From: Immersiella caudata
Taxonomy: Eukaryota > Ascomycota > Sordariomycetes > Sordariales > Lasiosphaeriaceae
Reading direction: 5' to 3'
Assembly (NCBI GenBank): GCA_030512335.1
Contig: JAULSU010000003.1
Span: 2,418,001 to 2,482,000, forward strand
Length of the DNA: 64,000 nucleotides
The position numbers and the translations under genes were made by a program. Below the pieces are notes generated by a model, which was not told where the DNA came from, searched no databases, and was given only the letters and a program-made list of their open reading frames with translations. The number at the start of each line of letters is the position of its first letter. The stretch's first letter is position 1. Of this stretch, positions 20,467 to 30,732 are shown one piece after another.

Positions 20467-21933
20467 ATGGCCACGATGGAATCGCGCAAAGGTACGTCGA
20501 CCGCCGAAACGCGCCCGCAGCGGGCGCAGCTCCACTGCAGACGTAATTCCGCGAAGCACGTCGCCCACCGCCCGCTAACTCGTTTCGCCAACACAGATGA
20601 AGAGTCCACCACCATAAAGGTGGCCTCGGCCAAGAACCCTTCAAAGGTTCCAATCAACGGCACCCTGAAGCTGAAAAAAGGCGCGCCAAAGGTCAACAAG
20701 CCCGGCGCATGGAAAGAAGCCGCCGCACTGGATGGTTCGTCATGCTTCCCTGCATATCCTTGCGCATCGCGCGCTGTGGCGAAGGCGACTCGATCAATCG
20801 ATGCTAACACAGCAACAGCCGAGGAGAAGAAGAAAACCAGCAAAGACAAAGACGGGTCGATCATCGCTGCATCCTCGCCCAGCCCCGTCATCAACAACCT
20901 TGAAGAGAAACACCACGAGACCTTCATCAGCGGACGCCCCCTCGACGACGTGCCCGACCTGCAGCAGTGCAAGCACTGCAGGAAAGGTGTCATCGGCAAC
21001 GCTGCCAAGGACCACATCGCTACGTGCCTGCGCATTAAGAAAGAAAAGGCACAGCGCAAAAAGGAGGCTCGTGAGGCTCGTGAACGTGCAAAGGAGGCGG
21101 CCCGCGAAGAGGAGGCGCGCAAGGCCGACGCTGACGGGGACGGTCGAGGTGAAGATGACAGCGACGCTGATGACGACGTTGAGAGGAAGGGCCCGAATGC
21201 TGGCAAGACAACCAAGAAGGCGGCCGGCAAGAAGACGGACAGCGCCGTGGGTGGTAAAAAGAGAAAGGCCGAGGGAGAGCTCGACAAGGGCAAAGCAAAA
21301 AAGAAGAAGGACGAACCGAAGCCAAAAGCGGCCAAGCCTAAGGGTCCTGTCGACGTTGAGCGGCAATGCGGTGTCACACTTCCAAATGGTCAGCCTTGCG
21401 CAAGATCGTTGACGTGCAAAAGCCACAGCATGGGAGCCAAGCGATCTGTCCCGGGAAGATCACTGCCTTACGACATGCTTCTGGCGGCCTACCAGAAAAA
21501 GAACCAAGCCAAGCAGCAAAAGGCTGCGATTGACGCGAACGCGCCGCTCGAGGAAGAGGACGATATCAATGCTGGCAACGTGGACAGTGACGAGGAGACA
21601 GCGGCTGTGATGTCAGCTCTCGCTCGCTGGAACCCGCAACCAGTTGTTCCACAGCCAGTCTTCGAGCCTATCAAGAGCAAGTACTCGTCGGCACGGTTTT
21701 ACGAACAGATGATGGCAGCAACTAATGGCGGCCGGATCAACATCTTCAAGGTTGTAGGATTCGGCGCTCAGCGGATGCCCGAGAATCACACGGATGCCCT
21801 GTTCGATGCCGAGGATGCGCCGGGCGAGCCCGACCCAGCGTCGATAGGTCCTTTTGCCCGACGTCCTTCATCCAACTTCAGCCTCTCAGGACCACCGCCC
21901 CCGCGGAGACCATCGGTGACAAGCCGAGCTTAG
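20467..21933 (+). CDS. SGF73: SAGA complex subunit Sgf73 (ataxin-7 / SCA7 domain)
   Basis: Three exons: 20467-20491, 20597-20734 and 20819-21933 (introns of 105 and 84 bp, the second with a gctaac branch site), giving 425 aa. Residues ~100-124 form the zinc finger that links Sgf73 to the deubiquitinase module: C105-x2-C108, H120-x3-C124 in QCKHCRKGV and DHIATC. A long Lys/Glu-rich, probably disordered linker with a basic nuclear signal follows. The SCA7 domain lies at ~232-290 (VERQCGVTLPNGQPCARSLTCKSHSMG and on to RSLPYDMLLAAYQKKN). The tail carries the conserved SARFYEQMM segment. Sgf73 anchors the Ubp8 module to SAGA for H2B deubiquitination. The TAG stop at 21931-21933 is followed in the same frame by another long open stretch. 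Confidence 0.93.
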   Translation: MATMESRKGTSTAETRPQRAQLHCRRNSAKHVAHRPLTRFANTDEESTTIKVASAKNPSKVPINGTLKLKKGAPKVNKPGAWKEAAALDGSSCFPAYPCASRAVAKATRSIDANTATAEEKKKTSKDKDGSIIAASSPSPVINNLEEKHHETFISGRPLDDVPDLQQCKHCRKGVIGNAAKDHIATCLRIKKEKAQRKKEAREARERAKEAAREEEARKADADGDGRGEDDSDADDDVERKGPNAGKTTKKAAGKKTDSAVGGKKRKAEGELDKGKAKKKKDEPKPKAAKPKGPVDVERQCGVTLPNGQPCARSLTCKSHSMGAKRSVPGRSLPYDMLLAAYQKKNQAKQQKAAIDANAPLEEEDDINAGNVDSDEETAAVMSALARWNPQPVVPQPVFEPIKSKYSSARFYEQMMAATNGGRINIFKVVGFGAQRMPENHTDALFDAEDAPGEPDPASIGPFARRPSSNFSLSGPPPPRRPSVTSRA

Positions 21934-22083
21934 GATGCTCAGCTTCATGGATCATCATCGCCCATTGGCCCGGCCGCGGAAGATGATGAGGTGTTCGTCA
22001 CAGAGCCAGATAATGGCACAGATGAAATTTTTGAGCTCAAGACTAGTCCGACAGAGCCTACCGATGTGTCAAAGAAACGACTC

Positions 22084-23973
22084 ATGGCGGAGGTCGATGG
22101 CGTCTCGGAGCACAAGCAACCCAAACAGCCCAAGCGCCGCAAGACGGAAGCTACAGCGGATACCCTCGACAAGCCGAAACAAAAGACAACGAGGCGGAAG
22201 AAGGCGGAGATCGCAGCCGGAAATCAAGCCGAGTCTGCGTTGGTGGCTACTGCGAGGCCGAGCACATTCATGCCAGCCCCTCGACGGAAGAAGGCAGACG
22301 CTCCTGCTCCAAAGCAGACTGAACCCTCTCCATTGCCGACCTCCAAGCCGACCCCGAAGATCGCCGCTCGGCCTATCATCTTTGCCGTCCCTCTGGGGTC
22401 GAAACAATCCCAACCGTCACATATCTTGTGTCGAGGTGGTGAGCCTATTGCGCTGGATAAGTGCTCGACTTCCAAGGAGTCCACGATTCTTTCTAAGAAG
22501 CGCTCGCATGATACACAGCCGTCGCCGAATGAAGGAGACGTTGAAATCCACGCAAAACGAGCCCGTGTGTCAGAGTCACCGTTGTTGCCATCGCACTGTG
22601 ACGCGAGCACTGCACAACCTAGTCTTCACCCAATGCTAGTCATGGGACACTCCATCCCGAACGACTCTCAGCCGGTGCAGATAAAGGATAATTGCCAACC
22701 CACGGCAAACGTAAGAGCCCCTGTGAAGCCCGTCCCATACGAAGCATTCCGTCTGCAGGCACGCAGAATATCAGATTATCCTGCTCATCAACCGCCCAAC
22801 GAAGGCCCACGTTCGCCGTCACGAAACTCCGTCTGGTCAGTGAGACCTGGCCCGGATTCGTCCGAGTCCACGCTAGGTCGCCGCAACCCGAATGGCAGAC
22901 GTGAGAGGAGCATGAGCCCTGCGTCGCGGGCTCCGCCGGAGCGCACATCGCAGTCCCATCCTCAAAAATCCGCCCGGCCCGCGCAGCGACAGCAGCAGTC
23001 TCAGGGCTTTCATCCAAAGGAAGACCCCAAGGAGACCGCTCGCGAGCCAAGTCTCCCAAGGCATCAGCCACCAAACAGCCAGCGTGGTTCGGACGCTGAT
23101 TCGCAGACAGCCACTCCGGTCGAGTTCAACTCGTCGCCACCCCCGCAGATAGTTCCGATTCCCCCGTGGCGGACACGACAGATCAAGTCATCCCCGGGCG
23201 TCCCGCCTCGCCCGTCCCCGCTGAAAGGCCCAGATTCGCAACAAGGACGAAATGCCTTTTCATCTCCATCGGCCGCTAAACCAGTGCGCCACACACTTCC
23301 TCCCCCGCATTTCTCCCTCCCTCCGCGACCCCCGGTCCCACACGACTTCAGGGATGAGGTCACCAACAAAGCATCTCGACCTCGTCGAACTTCAGTGACA
23401 TCGTCCCAGGCAATCCAGAGACCAGAACCTCATGTAGCCCCTGCCCGCCAACATGCAAATGCATTTCCACCAAATGCAACGCAAGTCATGCCATCTCCCG
23501 TTGGTCGGATGCTCCACCCAGTAGTGCCTCCAACGGTACCCCCGTCCGGCTGGACGCAACCGCAATATCAGTCGCACCCTTCAACCCATCCGAGCGTAGG
23601 CACGACTGGCCCTGCGAGCGCGCCGGGCTGGTCCCAAAACCATGGGTGTGTGCCGCCAGGCTGGTCGCCTCACGGACAGGCAAGCCTGCCGTTTACGCCC
23701 GCGGTGCCATCCCATGGGCCTGCAATTCATCACCAGGCCCTGCAACACTATGGGCCAGCCGCACCCCGTCAAGCACAGCATTACCAGCGTCCGATGATGC
23801 AGATGCAAGCACAGCAGCCCTACCCACCGGTGCTGCAACAACAGGCACCGCACCCACAGACCATAGTTGCTCCTTGGAGCCAAAACCACCCAGCGTCACA
23901 ACCTCACCATGGCCAGGCTCAGGGCTACACTCACGGCCATCCTTATGGTCAGTCGCTCTATAGGACGGGATAA
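22084..23973 (+). CDS. Hypothetical Pro/Gln/Lys-rich protein, in frame after SGF73
   Basis: The stretch after the SGF73 stop is open in the same frame from 21934 to 23973. The first in-frame ATG is at 22084, giving 629 aa. The first ~130 residues are Lys-rich with nuclear-signal-like clusters (KQPKQPKRRK, TTRRKKAE). The rest is disordered, rich in Pro, Ser, Gln and His, ending in a Q/P/H-rich tail. No domain was recognised. It could be a separate nuclear gene with a start missed here (another ATG-bearing exon), or an ancestral C-terminal extension of SGF73 cut off by a TAG. An intron that removes the TAG is hard to draw: the nearest GT..AG pair is only 27 nt. Confidence 0.6.
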   Translation: MAEVDGVSEHKQPKQPKRRKTEATADTLDKPKQKTTRRKKAEIAAGNQAESALVATARPSTFMPAPRRKKADAPAPKQTEPSPLPTSKPTPKIAARPIIFAVPLGSKQSQPSHILCRGGEPIALDKCSTSKESTILSKKRSHDTQPSPNEGDVEIHAKRARVSESPLLPSHCDASTAQPSLHPMLVMGHSIPNDSQPVQIKDNCQPTANVRAPVKPVPYEAFRLQARRISDYPAHQPPNEGPRSPSRNSVWSVRPGPDSSESTLGRRNPNGRRERSMSPASRAPPERTSQSHPQKSARPAQRQQQSQGFHPKEDPKETAREPSLPRHQPPNSQRGSDADSQTATPVEFNSSPPPQIVPIPPWRTRQIKSSPGVPPRPSPLKGPDSQQGRNAFSSPSAAKPVRHTLPPPHFSLPPRPPVPHDFRDEVTNKASRPRRTSVTSSQAIQRPEPHVAPARQHANAFPPNATQVMPSPVGRMLHPVVPPTVPPSGWTQPQYQSHPSTHPSVGTTGPASAPGWSQNHGCVPPGWSPHGQASLPFTPAVPSHGPAIHHQALQHYGPAAPRQAQHYQRPMMQMQAQQPYPPVLQQQAPHPQTIVAPWSQNHPASQPHHGQAQGYTHGHPYGQSLYRTG

Positions 23974-26047
23974 AACGGGCGGAGACCTCTTTTCCTCATC
24001 TCATCTCTGCATTATAGCGCACCATCAGCGCAACACTCCCACATTGTGATACCCGAGACCGCCACGTGTCGTAACTTTACGGCACCCACAGACGTTCTCC
24101 CTATGGTTCGTTTCGAAATTACACAAAGTTTCTCTCACTTTTATCCTAGGACAGCTGTTCCGTCCCTAGTATACATATGTACGTGCTTTGGGCACTTCTG
24201 GAGTCGGCACACGAGGACTGGCTATCCTCCGGCGTTTGGCTGGGTAAGGCTTAGGAAAATTGCCCTGCTATAGGAAGGGGCATATGCTCCGGTTTTTGCG
24301 TCGTTTCGGTTTGGGAGCGTGGTAAACGCTTCGCATTATGGTTTGTACTCCTATGATGAGCATGGTAGGTGGGGTGGGCTGGGATTGTTCACAGGCTCGG
24401 AAAGTAATGAAATGAGAGATGAGAGATGATGCCTAGATGAAGATCTGTCTTGAGAGTGGTGTGTGTATCTTGGCTGTGATGTCCTCCCAACTTCTCGGGT
24501 TGCTTGCTAGGTTGTGATGGAGATGTGGATGGGTGTGCACATTTCCCCCGGGCAAGCCTACGGTCCGAATTGAGAGGCCTATCAATAACATTTGGAGGTG
24601 TGCCAGAATGTAAGTGACGACCTTGAATGCTTCACACCATGTCAAATTTTCGCTTCCGCCCAACCATCTGACTCGCGTAATTGGTGGTGCAGCTCTAATA
24701 CCATCGAGGCGTTCTCAATGTTGTCAGAGACCAAGGTTTTCAAAAAGTGAAGAAGACTAGCAGTCATTTTAGATGCAATGGAAGTCCTGTGATGAACTTT
24801 ATCTCCATGTCGAACACTTGGCTAATACGGCTCTCGTCGATATCCCCACCCCGTATCGACCACTTGGGCTACCTGCCTCGCAAGTTGGCCAAGGGGTCGA
24901 GGATATTGATTCAGAAGAGTTTGTGGCTCCACGCTTGGACATCCTCAGAGTTTCCGGCACATTGCCCACATGAACCAGAACAGCGGTGCGATGAATACCT
25001 ATGTATCCATTAATATCACAGGAAATAATCACATTTGCTCCAGTCTGTATTGTCGGAATGGGATCTTTCCGAACGTGTCAACCTTTGAAGTTCAACATTA
25101 CCCCTGTGAACCCTGTCTCTGCTCTTTCGAATTGACGTGAACGAGGGACTAAGAAGTCATTTCCAGCACCTTCCCTCCTAGCTTCTAGACTTGGTTAACG
25201 TACCGCCCTCCCGCATCGGCTAGCAGCATCCTAAACTGCAACTTGGGACACCTATCTCGCATCCAGAGCGGGCGCGCTGGATTTGCCTCGCCCTACCTAC
25301 TGCCTAAGTTCTGGTGCCACATCATCAAGAGCATGAGCCGAGAGAAGGCTGTCTCTCGCAGCACTGTAGAAGTTATGTTGCCTCTGCGCTGTGGGAACAC
25401 CACTCCAGTAATTTGCACGTACTATTAAGGATCTGGATTATGGTCAGGGGTAAGTTTCGGGATGCCGCGTACGACCAGATTCTTTTGAGTACGAAACGAG
25501 ATCTCGGGTTGAGATATGGAACACAGATGTTGATGACGCGGCGTCTGCTGGAAAGCCGGGAGGATGTGAGAGTACCGCTTTCGTGGTCGTGAAGGGAGGA
25601 CGAAGAGAGTTGAAATGCATGCGGATGCCTGGGAAGTAATGGGGTAGACCAATTTGCCTACTCTTTCAAAAATGCTGTCCAGCTCCTCGTGTCTCCATCC
25701 CCCAGACGGGTACAGTACCTGAAATAGAGTTGCTTCGAAAAAAAAAGTCTGGGGGGAGGGGGGGGGGGTGGGGTCCGCCAATGCGCAATGACGTCGACAA
25801 ACCGGGGGACTCCCACATGGCAACACCACCTCACCTCGGCACATGCGAGACGGAGCTGCACCTCACGATGATCCGCGCGTGTGGTTTGCGACGCTGGCCA
25901 TCGTGAAGGCAAGCAATAAAAACCACCAGTCTACAATTGCGGAGGTGTTGTATTCGGTTTTCCATATAACTCGGTGACTCTCTTCTGAGCTTCAGTCATC
26001 AATACCTCCCAAAGATCCCGCTCTCCAATCCCTTGACAAACGTCACC
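23974..26047. other. Long gene-poor spacer
   Basis: About 2.1 kb without a recognisable gene. Short ORFs at 24747-25013, 25243-25428 and 25425-25844 (minus) resemble no known protein. A G-run tract lies at 25751-25774. The last ~150 bp are the leader of the carrier gene. Confidence 0.5.
25751..25774 (+). repeat. Poly-G tract
   Basis: A run of G interrupted by single A and T bases (six G, A, then eleven or so G, T, four G), preceded by an A-run. The pattern could form a G-quadruplex on the + strand. It lies ~270 bp upstream of the carrier gene ATG. Confidence 0.8.
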
Positions 26048-27305
26048 ATGCCGCGCGCATCCAAACTCCTTCCCTCTCTTGGTCACGCTGCCTCTGGCGC
26101 CGGCGGCACTGTTGTGTCAACGCTCGCAATCTACCCGCTCGACCTGGTAAATACACGACTGAAAGTCCAACGACAGCTCCGAGCGGATGGCACCATCCAG
26201 GAATCAGATGCCTACGGCGGCATCCTAGACGCGTTTCGCACAATTTATACAAAGGAGGGTGGGATATCAGCGTTTTTTGTGGGATTGGGACCTGACGTCG
26301 CCAAGTCGGCGGCAGATTCGTTTCTATTCTTCCTGTTTTACACGGTATGCTCGTGGATGGTGCGGTTTGCGTGATCGGGATGCTGATGAATACACACAGT
26401 GGTTTCGCGCCAGGCGATTACGAGCGAGAGACGACGCCAAACATCTCAGTGTCTTGGAGGAACTTGCCGTCGGTGCTGCTGCGGGAGCGTGCTCCAAGGC
26501 CTTCACAACCCCAGTGAGCAACGTTGTCACTAGACAACAGACTGCAAGCCTCCTTGGAAATGGACATACAGAGAAGGCAACATTCCGCGAGACCATTGCT
26601 GAGATCAGGCGAGAGAAAGGACTGGTTGGGCTTTGGGCGGGATACTCGGCGAGCTTGGTGTTGACCCTCAACCCAAGCATGACGTTTTTCCTCCAGCAAC
26701 TGCTGAAGAGACTGCTTGTTTCGCGGGAGAACTGGGACGCGCCAGGTGGTTTGTTGACATTCCTCCTGGCGGCTCTCAGCAAGGTGTCGGCTACTTCGAT
26801 AACCTACCCGTTTCAGATCGCGAAGGCAAGAGTGCAAGTCTCAGCGTCGCCCAGCGGGAAACGGGCGTCGCAGGAAAATGATGCGCCGGAATCGCCAGTG
26901 GAAGCTGCTCGGAACATTGCGAGAGAAACGATTTTCGGGACTGTTTCTCGGATTGCAAGGAATGAGGGCGTAAGAGCTCTGTATGACGGTATAGGTGGAG
27001 AGATTTTCAAGGGCTTCTTCAGCCATGGCACGACGATGGTGTCCAAAGACATCATCCATGGGCTCCTGGTCCGATTTTATCTGTCATTAATTGTATTTCT
27101 TGAGAGATACCCGCAGGTCAGGGCCAGGTTTCTTGAAAAAGTTCGAAAGGCGAAAGACCAGGTGGGGACAGGATGTCAAATCGCCACACTAGTCAGCGCC
27201 ATGGCCCGTCAGCGCGCATCGCGGGCTATTGGGAGGGCCTTCGGTTCAGGGGAAAATGTGTTGAAAAGCCTATTGTGGACTACGGAGAGCAGTATAGAAC
27301 GATGA
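26048..27305 (+). CDS. Mitochondrial-carrier-family transporter, probably peroxisomal adenine nucleotide/CoA type
   Basis: Two exons, 26048-26344 and 26400-27305, with a 55-bp phase-0 intron, giving 400 aa. The ATG at 26048 has a good context (caccATGcc). Three carrier repeats are visible through their PxD/ExxK/R-type signatures: YPLDLVNTRLKVQ, TPVSNVVTRQQ (degenerate) and YPFQIAKARVQV. Each is followed by a loop and paired helices; GLWAGYSASLVLTLNPSMTFF marks repeat 2. The NPSMTFF segment and long loops resemble the PMP34/ANT1 group, which exchanges ATP, AMP or CoA across the peroxisomal membrane. Substrate and organelle are inferred from overall resemblance only. The gene is convergent with NOSIP, with 88 bp between stops. 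Confidence 0.88.
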
Positions 27306-27393
27306 ATATGAAGACATGTTGACCTTGGACTGCGAGCTGTTTGCAATATCCGTGACTAGTGACCATCAGAGGCTGCCGTTTACTTTGCAACCC

Positions 27394-28586
27394 CTAACAT
27401 TGGAAGTTGACCAGCTCTCTTTTGACTTGGTTAGCACCGCCCGCTGAGAACCCGGTCCCCTCTCGACGAAGCTCGACGAGACCGGGCTTGATCTTCTCCT
27501 TTTCACCCTTGCCCTTCTTCTCGGGCTTCTCTGCAAGACTTGCATCGCAAACGTAGCAAATTATGGCGCCTATCTCTGAATCAGGGGAATGAGGGTCTCT
27601 TTGTTCCGAAGGTTGCATAAATTTGTCGACGCAGCTTTTGCAGAGAACGTGACCGCATGGCTTCGCGAGTGTTGCCCTGGATGAATTGGTGAGTACCTTT
27701 TTACAGGCAGGACATACTCTCTGTTTGGTCTTGGTGGCGGCGTCGGTCTCTTCTGTGAAGTTGACGGTGATAAGAGCGTGAAGAGAGTATAAATGTGGCT
27801 GATGCTCCGGGGATACCGGGCATATCGGTTGACTTTTTACCTTCTTCTTCACCTCGTGAAGGGTGTCTTTTTTGTTGGAGGATGGTGTGACGGATGGCGA
27901 CCAGAAGGATGGGAGAGTTGGTTTTGATGCCTTCAGAATGCATTAGAGACCAGGTTGCGCGGTATCGTGACGGGGCAACTAACCTTCTCGTCCTCCATCT
28001 CCCTCCGCGCCTTGCTCAACCTTTGCTCAGAAATGCGCTCTAAATCTCCTTGCTCGAGGCGAAACTGTTCGTCCTCTCGTTTTCGCTTCTCCACTCTCTG
28101 ACCTGATGATTTATCAGGAAGTAGCAACCCTGTAGATGCTTCCGCCTTGCCCCTGGCAGCCTGCGCGCCTGCCTTGATGGCAAGTCCGGCCTGGGTGAGC
28201 TCAAACTCGCGCACGGTACGCTCTTGCGCCTCCATATTCCTTCGTGCCTGTTCCTCCAGCGCCTCGCGTTCTTCTTGCTCTCGTGCTTTTTCAAAACGCT
28301 TGATCTCCTTCTTCTGGGCCAGAATATTGCTGAGTGCACATTCACGGCAGAAGATGTCGCCATGAACACACGAGACCGGGTCGATTGCAGGCTCTAAACA
28401 TAGCCCGCAAGAAGCGAACGGAAGAAAGGACTCTCGACTGAGGCGTGCGGTGGAGGAGCCCCATGCCGCTCTCGCGAGGGAGCGCTCATGCGCCGTGAAG
28501 ACGGGCCGGCTTGTATTCCTTTTGCCTAGACAGTCAGTTTCTCGGCGCGTTTAGTTTCAACGGCCGGAGGGCTTACTATGAGACAT
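27394..28586 (-). CDS. NOSIP-family protein (U-box/RING-like)
   Basis: Three exons: 28586-28577 (10 nt, M-S-H and one base), 28525-27984 and 27930-27394, giving 362 aa. The introns are 51 and 53 bp. The N-terminus (SKRNTSRPVFTAHER) and the first U-box-like half (CGLCLEPAIDPVSCVHGDIFC) match nitric oxide synthase-interacting protein. A long charged helix (KKEIKRFEKAREQEEREALEEQ) follows. The C-terminal RING-like half has CPACKKVL, LAKPCGHVLCKSC and CYVCDASL. In animals NOSIP is an E3 ligase and a spliceosome-associated protein; the fungal function is probably the nuclear/splicing one, which is inference. The gene is divergent from tafazzin. Confidence 0.92.
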
Positions 28587-29062
28587 CTTGGTGCAGCGTG
28601 TCTGCTTTGCTAGTTTTTTTACCTGGAAACCAAGTAGTCGACGGCTGCCAATTGGTGCTCAGAATTTGATTATAATTGATGTTGAGGGAAAGTACGAGCC
28701 GCATCTGCCAAGTCCTGATCCCGTCAGAAGCTCCTGTGGGGCTAAGCTTGTGGGGAGGCCTTCAGAAGCTCAGCCCTTGGCTGAGAACCTCCTCGGCAAA
28801 CCCCTGCATTTCTCAAGTTTGACCCCTGTCCATCAGCTCCTTGCCCTGTTTGCGCATCTGCTCTCATCATAGCCTGTCTTCTCCGTGGGGGAGGCGCGGC
28901 ACTCCATTGGAAGCCGTGACTGTCTTTCCCGTTTCCTCTCATTATTTGCTTGTGAGTGCGAACCCAATTATCTGCATCACTCGGTTCAGTTGCAGTCGAC
29001 ATATCCATCCTGAATTACCAATGCGGCGTTTATGAGGCCGTCGCATTTACGCCTCCCCAGCA
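28587..29062. promoter_or_regulatory. Divergent promoter region between NOSIP and tafazzin
   Basis: A 476-bp spacer between two ATGs facing away from each other. It must hold both promoters. No particular binding site can be claimed from the sequence alone. Confidence 0.6.
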
Positions 29063-30363
29063 ATGGCGCAGCCTTCACCCCCCGCAAACCCGAGCCTGCC
29101 ATGGCGCATGGCGTCATCCACAATCATGGGCCTGACAGGTGTTCTGTCTCGCGGTTTCTTGCACGGGCTTAATACAGTTGAGGTCTCGGGGCTCTCGAGG
29201 TTCGTTCAGCTGCTCGAGAGCCGCCAAGACCCCGAGAAGAGGCAACGAGGGCTCCTCACTGGTACATAGGGCATCCTCGCAAACGATCGTCCGCGTGCTA
29301 ACTATTCTGCAAAGTTTCTAACCATGTCAGCGTGTGAGTGGTCTCTCATATGACCAGACCGGTGATACCCAATCTCACCCAACTTCAGGCTTGATGATCC
29401 TATTATCTGGGGCCTCCTGCCCCTGAGCAACGCCTTCAAGCCATCCAACCTGAGGTGGACACTTGGTGCCCATGATATCTGTTTCAAAAACAGGTAAATA
29501 ATTCCTAAAAACTCTTAGAACGAAATCAAATGACACCTCCCAGCCTTCTCACCACCTTCTTCAACCTCGGCCAGGTACTGCCCACCCACCGTGCCAAACA
29601 CTCTCCATTTGGGGGACCATTTCAGCCAGCCATGACCCAAGCGATCCGTCTTCTATCATCCCAGCCCTTTTCATCCCCATCACCGCACCCAGCATCAGAC
29701 ACCCAAGTTCTCGACCCCTTCACTTGTGGGGCCCTAACCTATACCACAACTGGAGAGGATGTCGTCCCTTCCCCGTCTGTGTATACTCGTAACCGTCACT
29801 CGTGGGTGCATGTATTTCCCGAAGGTCTCGTTCACCAGCATCCAGCCTCCGACCTGCGTTACTTCAAATGGGGCGTAGCACGCCTCATCCTCGAAGCCGA
29901 GCCCGCACCAGACGTTCTCCCCATGTTTATCGACGGTACTCAGCGTATCATGCCCGAGAACCGGACATTCCCGAGATTTGCTCCCCGTGTGGGCAAGAAA
30001 GTACGCGTTGCCTTTGGCGAGGTGCTTGATTACGAGGCCACATTTGGAGATCTTCGGCGGAGATGGCATCGACTGGTGCTGAGGACGCGGGCACAGAAGG
30101 AGCGTGCCACCCGGACGAAAGAGATAGCGATGATCGGAGAGCTGGCAGACGAGACGCTGCAGTATGGTCCGGAGGCGGAGGCGATCCGAATCGAAGTTGC
30201 CCGGCGCATGCGTGAGGAGGTGCTCAAAGTGAGAAGAGCCATGGGCGGATTACCAGACTCGGACCCAAAGCTTGGGGATGCCTTGACGTGGGCAGCGGAC
30301 GGGACAGTGAAGGAGAAGAAATACAAGAGTCGGGTTGACGGTAGTGACATAAACCAGGACTAG
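29063..30363 (+). CDS. TAZ1: Tafazzin (monolysocardiolipin acyltransferase)
   Basis: Four exons: 29063-29261, a 19-nt micro-exon 29315-29333, 29389-29493 and 29544-30363, giving 380 aa. The introns are 50-55 bp and all junctions restore the frame. The acyltransferase HX4D motif (NHVSVLDD, His70 to Asp75) is assembled across the micro-exon. GAHDICFKN, FFNLGQVLPTHR and the VHVFPEG motif follow in the expected order, then the GTQRIMPE block. Tafazzin remodels cardiolipin at mitochondrial membranes by transacylation. An insertion of about 60 residues, Ser/Pro/Thr-rich, lies between VLPTHR and the FPEG motif, as is usual in filamentous fungi. The ~100-residue charged tail has no membrane segment. 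Confidence 0.95.
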
Positions 30364-30607
30364 ACAAAAAGTAATGGGTACTGGCGCAGTGTCGGAGGAT
30401 AGATGTACATACTACGAGTCGCAAGGAGACAGCATGGATAAGAGACAAATGGAGGGCCGCGGGGACAAAGTCAAGCAACTGGTAATGCTACCGAAGGCTC
30501 TTAGCACTCGAGGCCGGTTGATCTCACTCAACGAAACTGTGCCCCCTCCGCACCATCTACCATCTCGAGGCCTTACCATATCGGTAACCTAAACGACACA
30601 ATCCATC

Positions 30608-30726
30608 ACATACGACCATACCCACTGGAAAGCTCGGGATCCCGTCCGCTCTCCCATAGATAAGCCAGCGAGGGCCAGACTAGTAGTTGGGTCGGTGACG
30701 ACCAGCGAATTCCTGGAGTTGTATGT
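30608..30726 (+). rRNA. 5S ribosomal RNA
   Basis: A 119-nt sequence that closely resembles Neurospora 5S rRNA over its whole length, including cactggaaagctcgggatcc, cgtccgctctcccatag and gggtcggtgacgaccagcg. The 5' end (acatacgac) and 3' end (gttgtatgt) pair to form helix I with one G-U pair. Internal promoter elements lie within the gene. A T5 run two bases downstream would stop RNA polymerase III. It is a single dispersed copy between protein genes, as in Neurospora and other Pezizomycotina. Confidence 0.96.
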
Positions 30727-30727
30727 C

Positions 30728-30732
30728 TTTTT
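30728..30732 (+). terminator. RNA polymerase III terminator of the 5S gene
   Basis: A run of five T residues begins two bases after the 3' end of the 5S rRNA. Confidence 0.8.

Noticed and set aside
20433..21377. 314-codon open frame on the minus strand
   Set aside because: It is antisense to SGF73 and gives repetitive Ser/Phe/Ala sequence from the Lys/Glu-rich coding strand.
21913..21939. Possible 27-nt intron removing the SGF73 TAG
   Set aside because: It is far shorter than any intron in this window (minimum about 50 bp) and has no room for a branch site.
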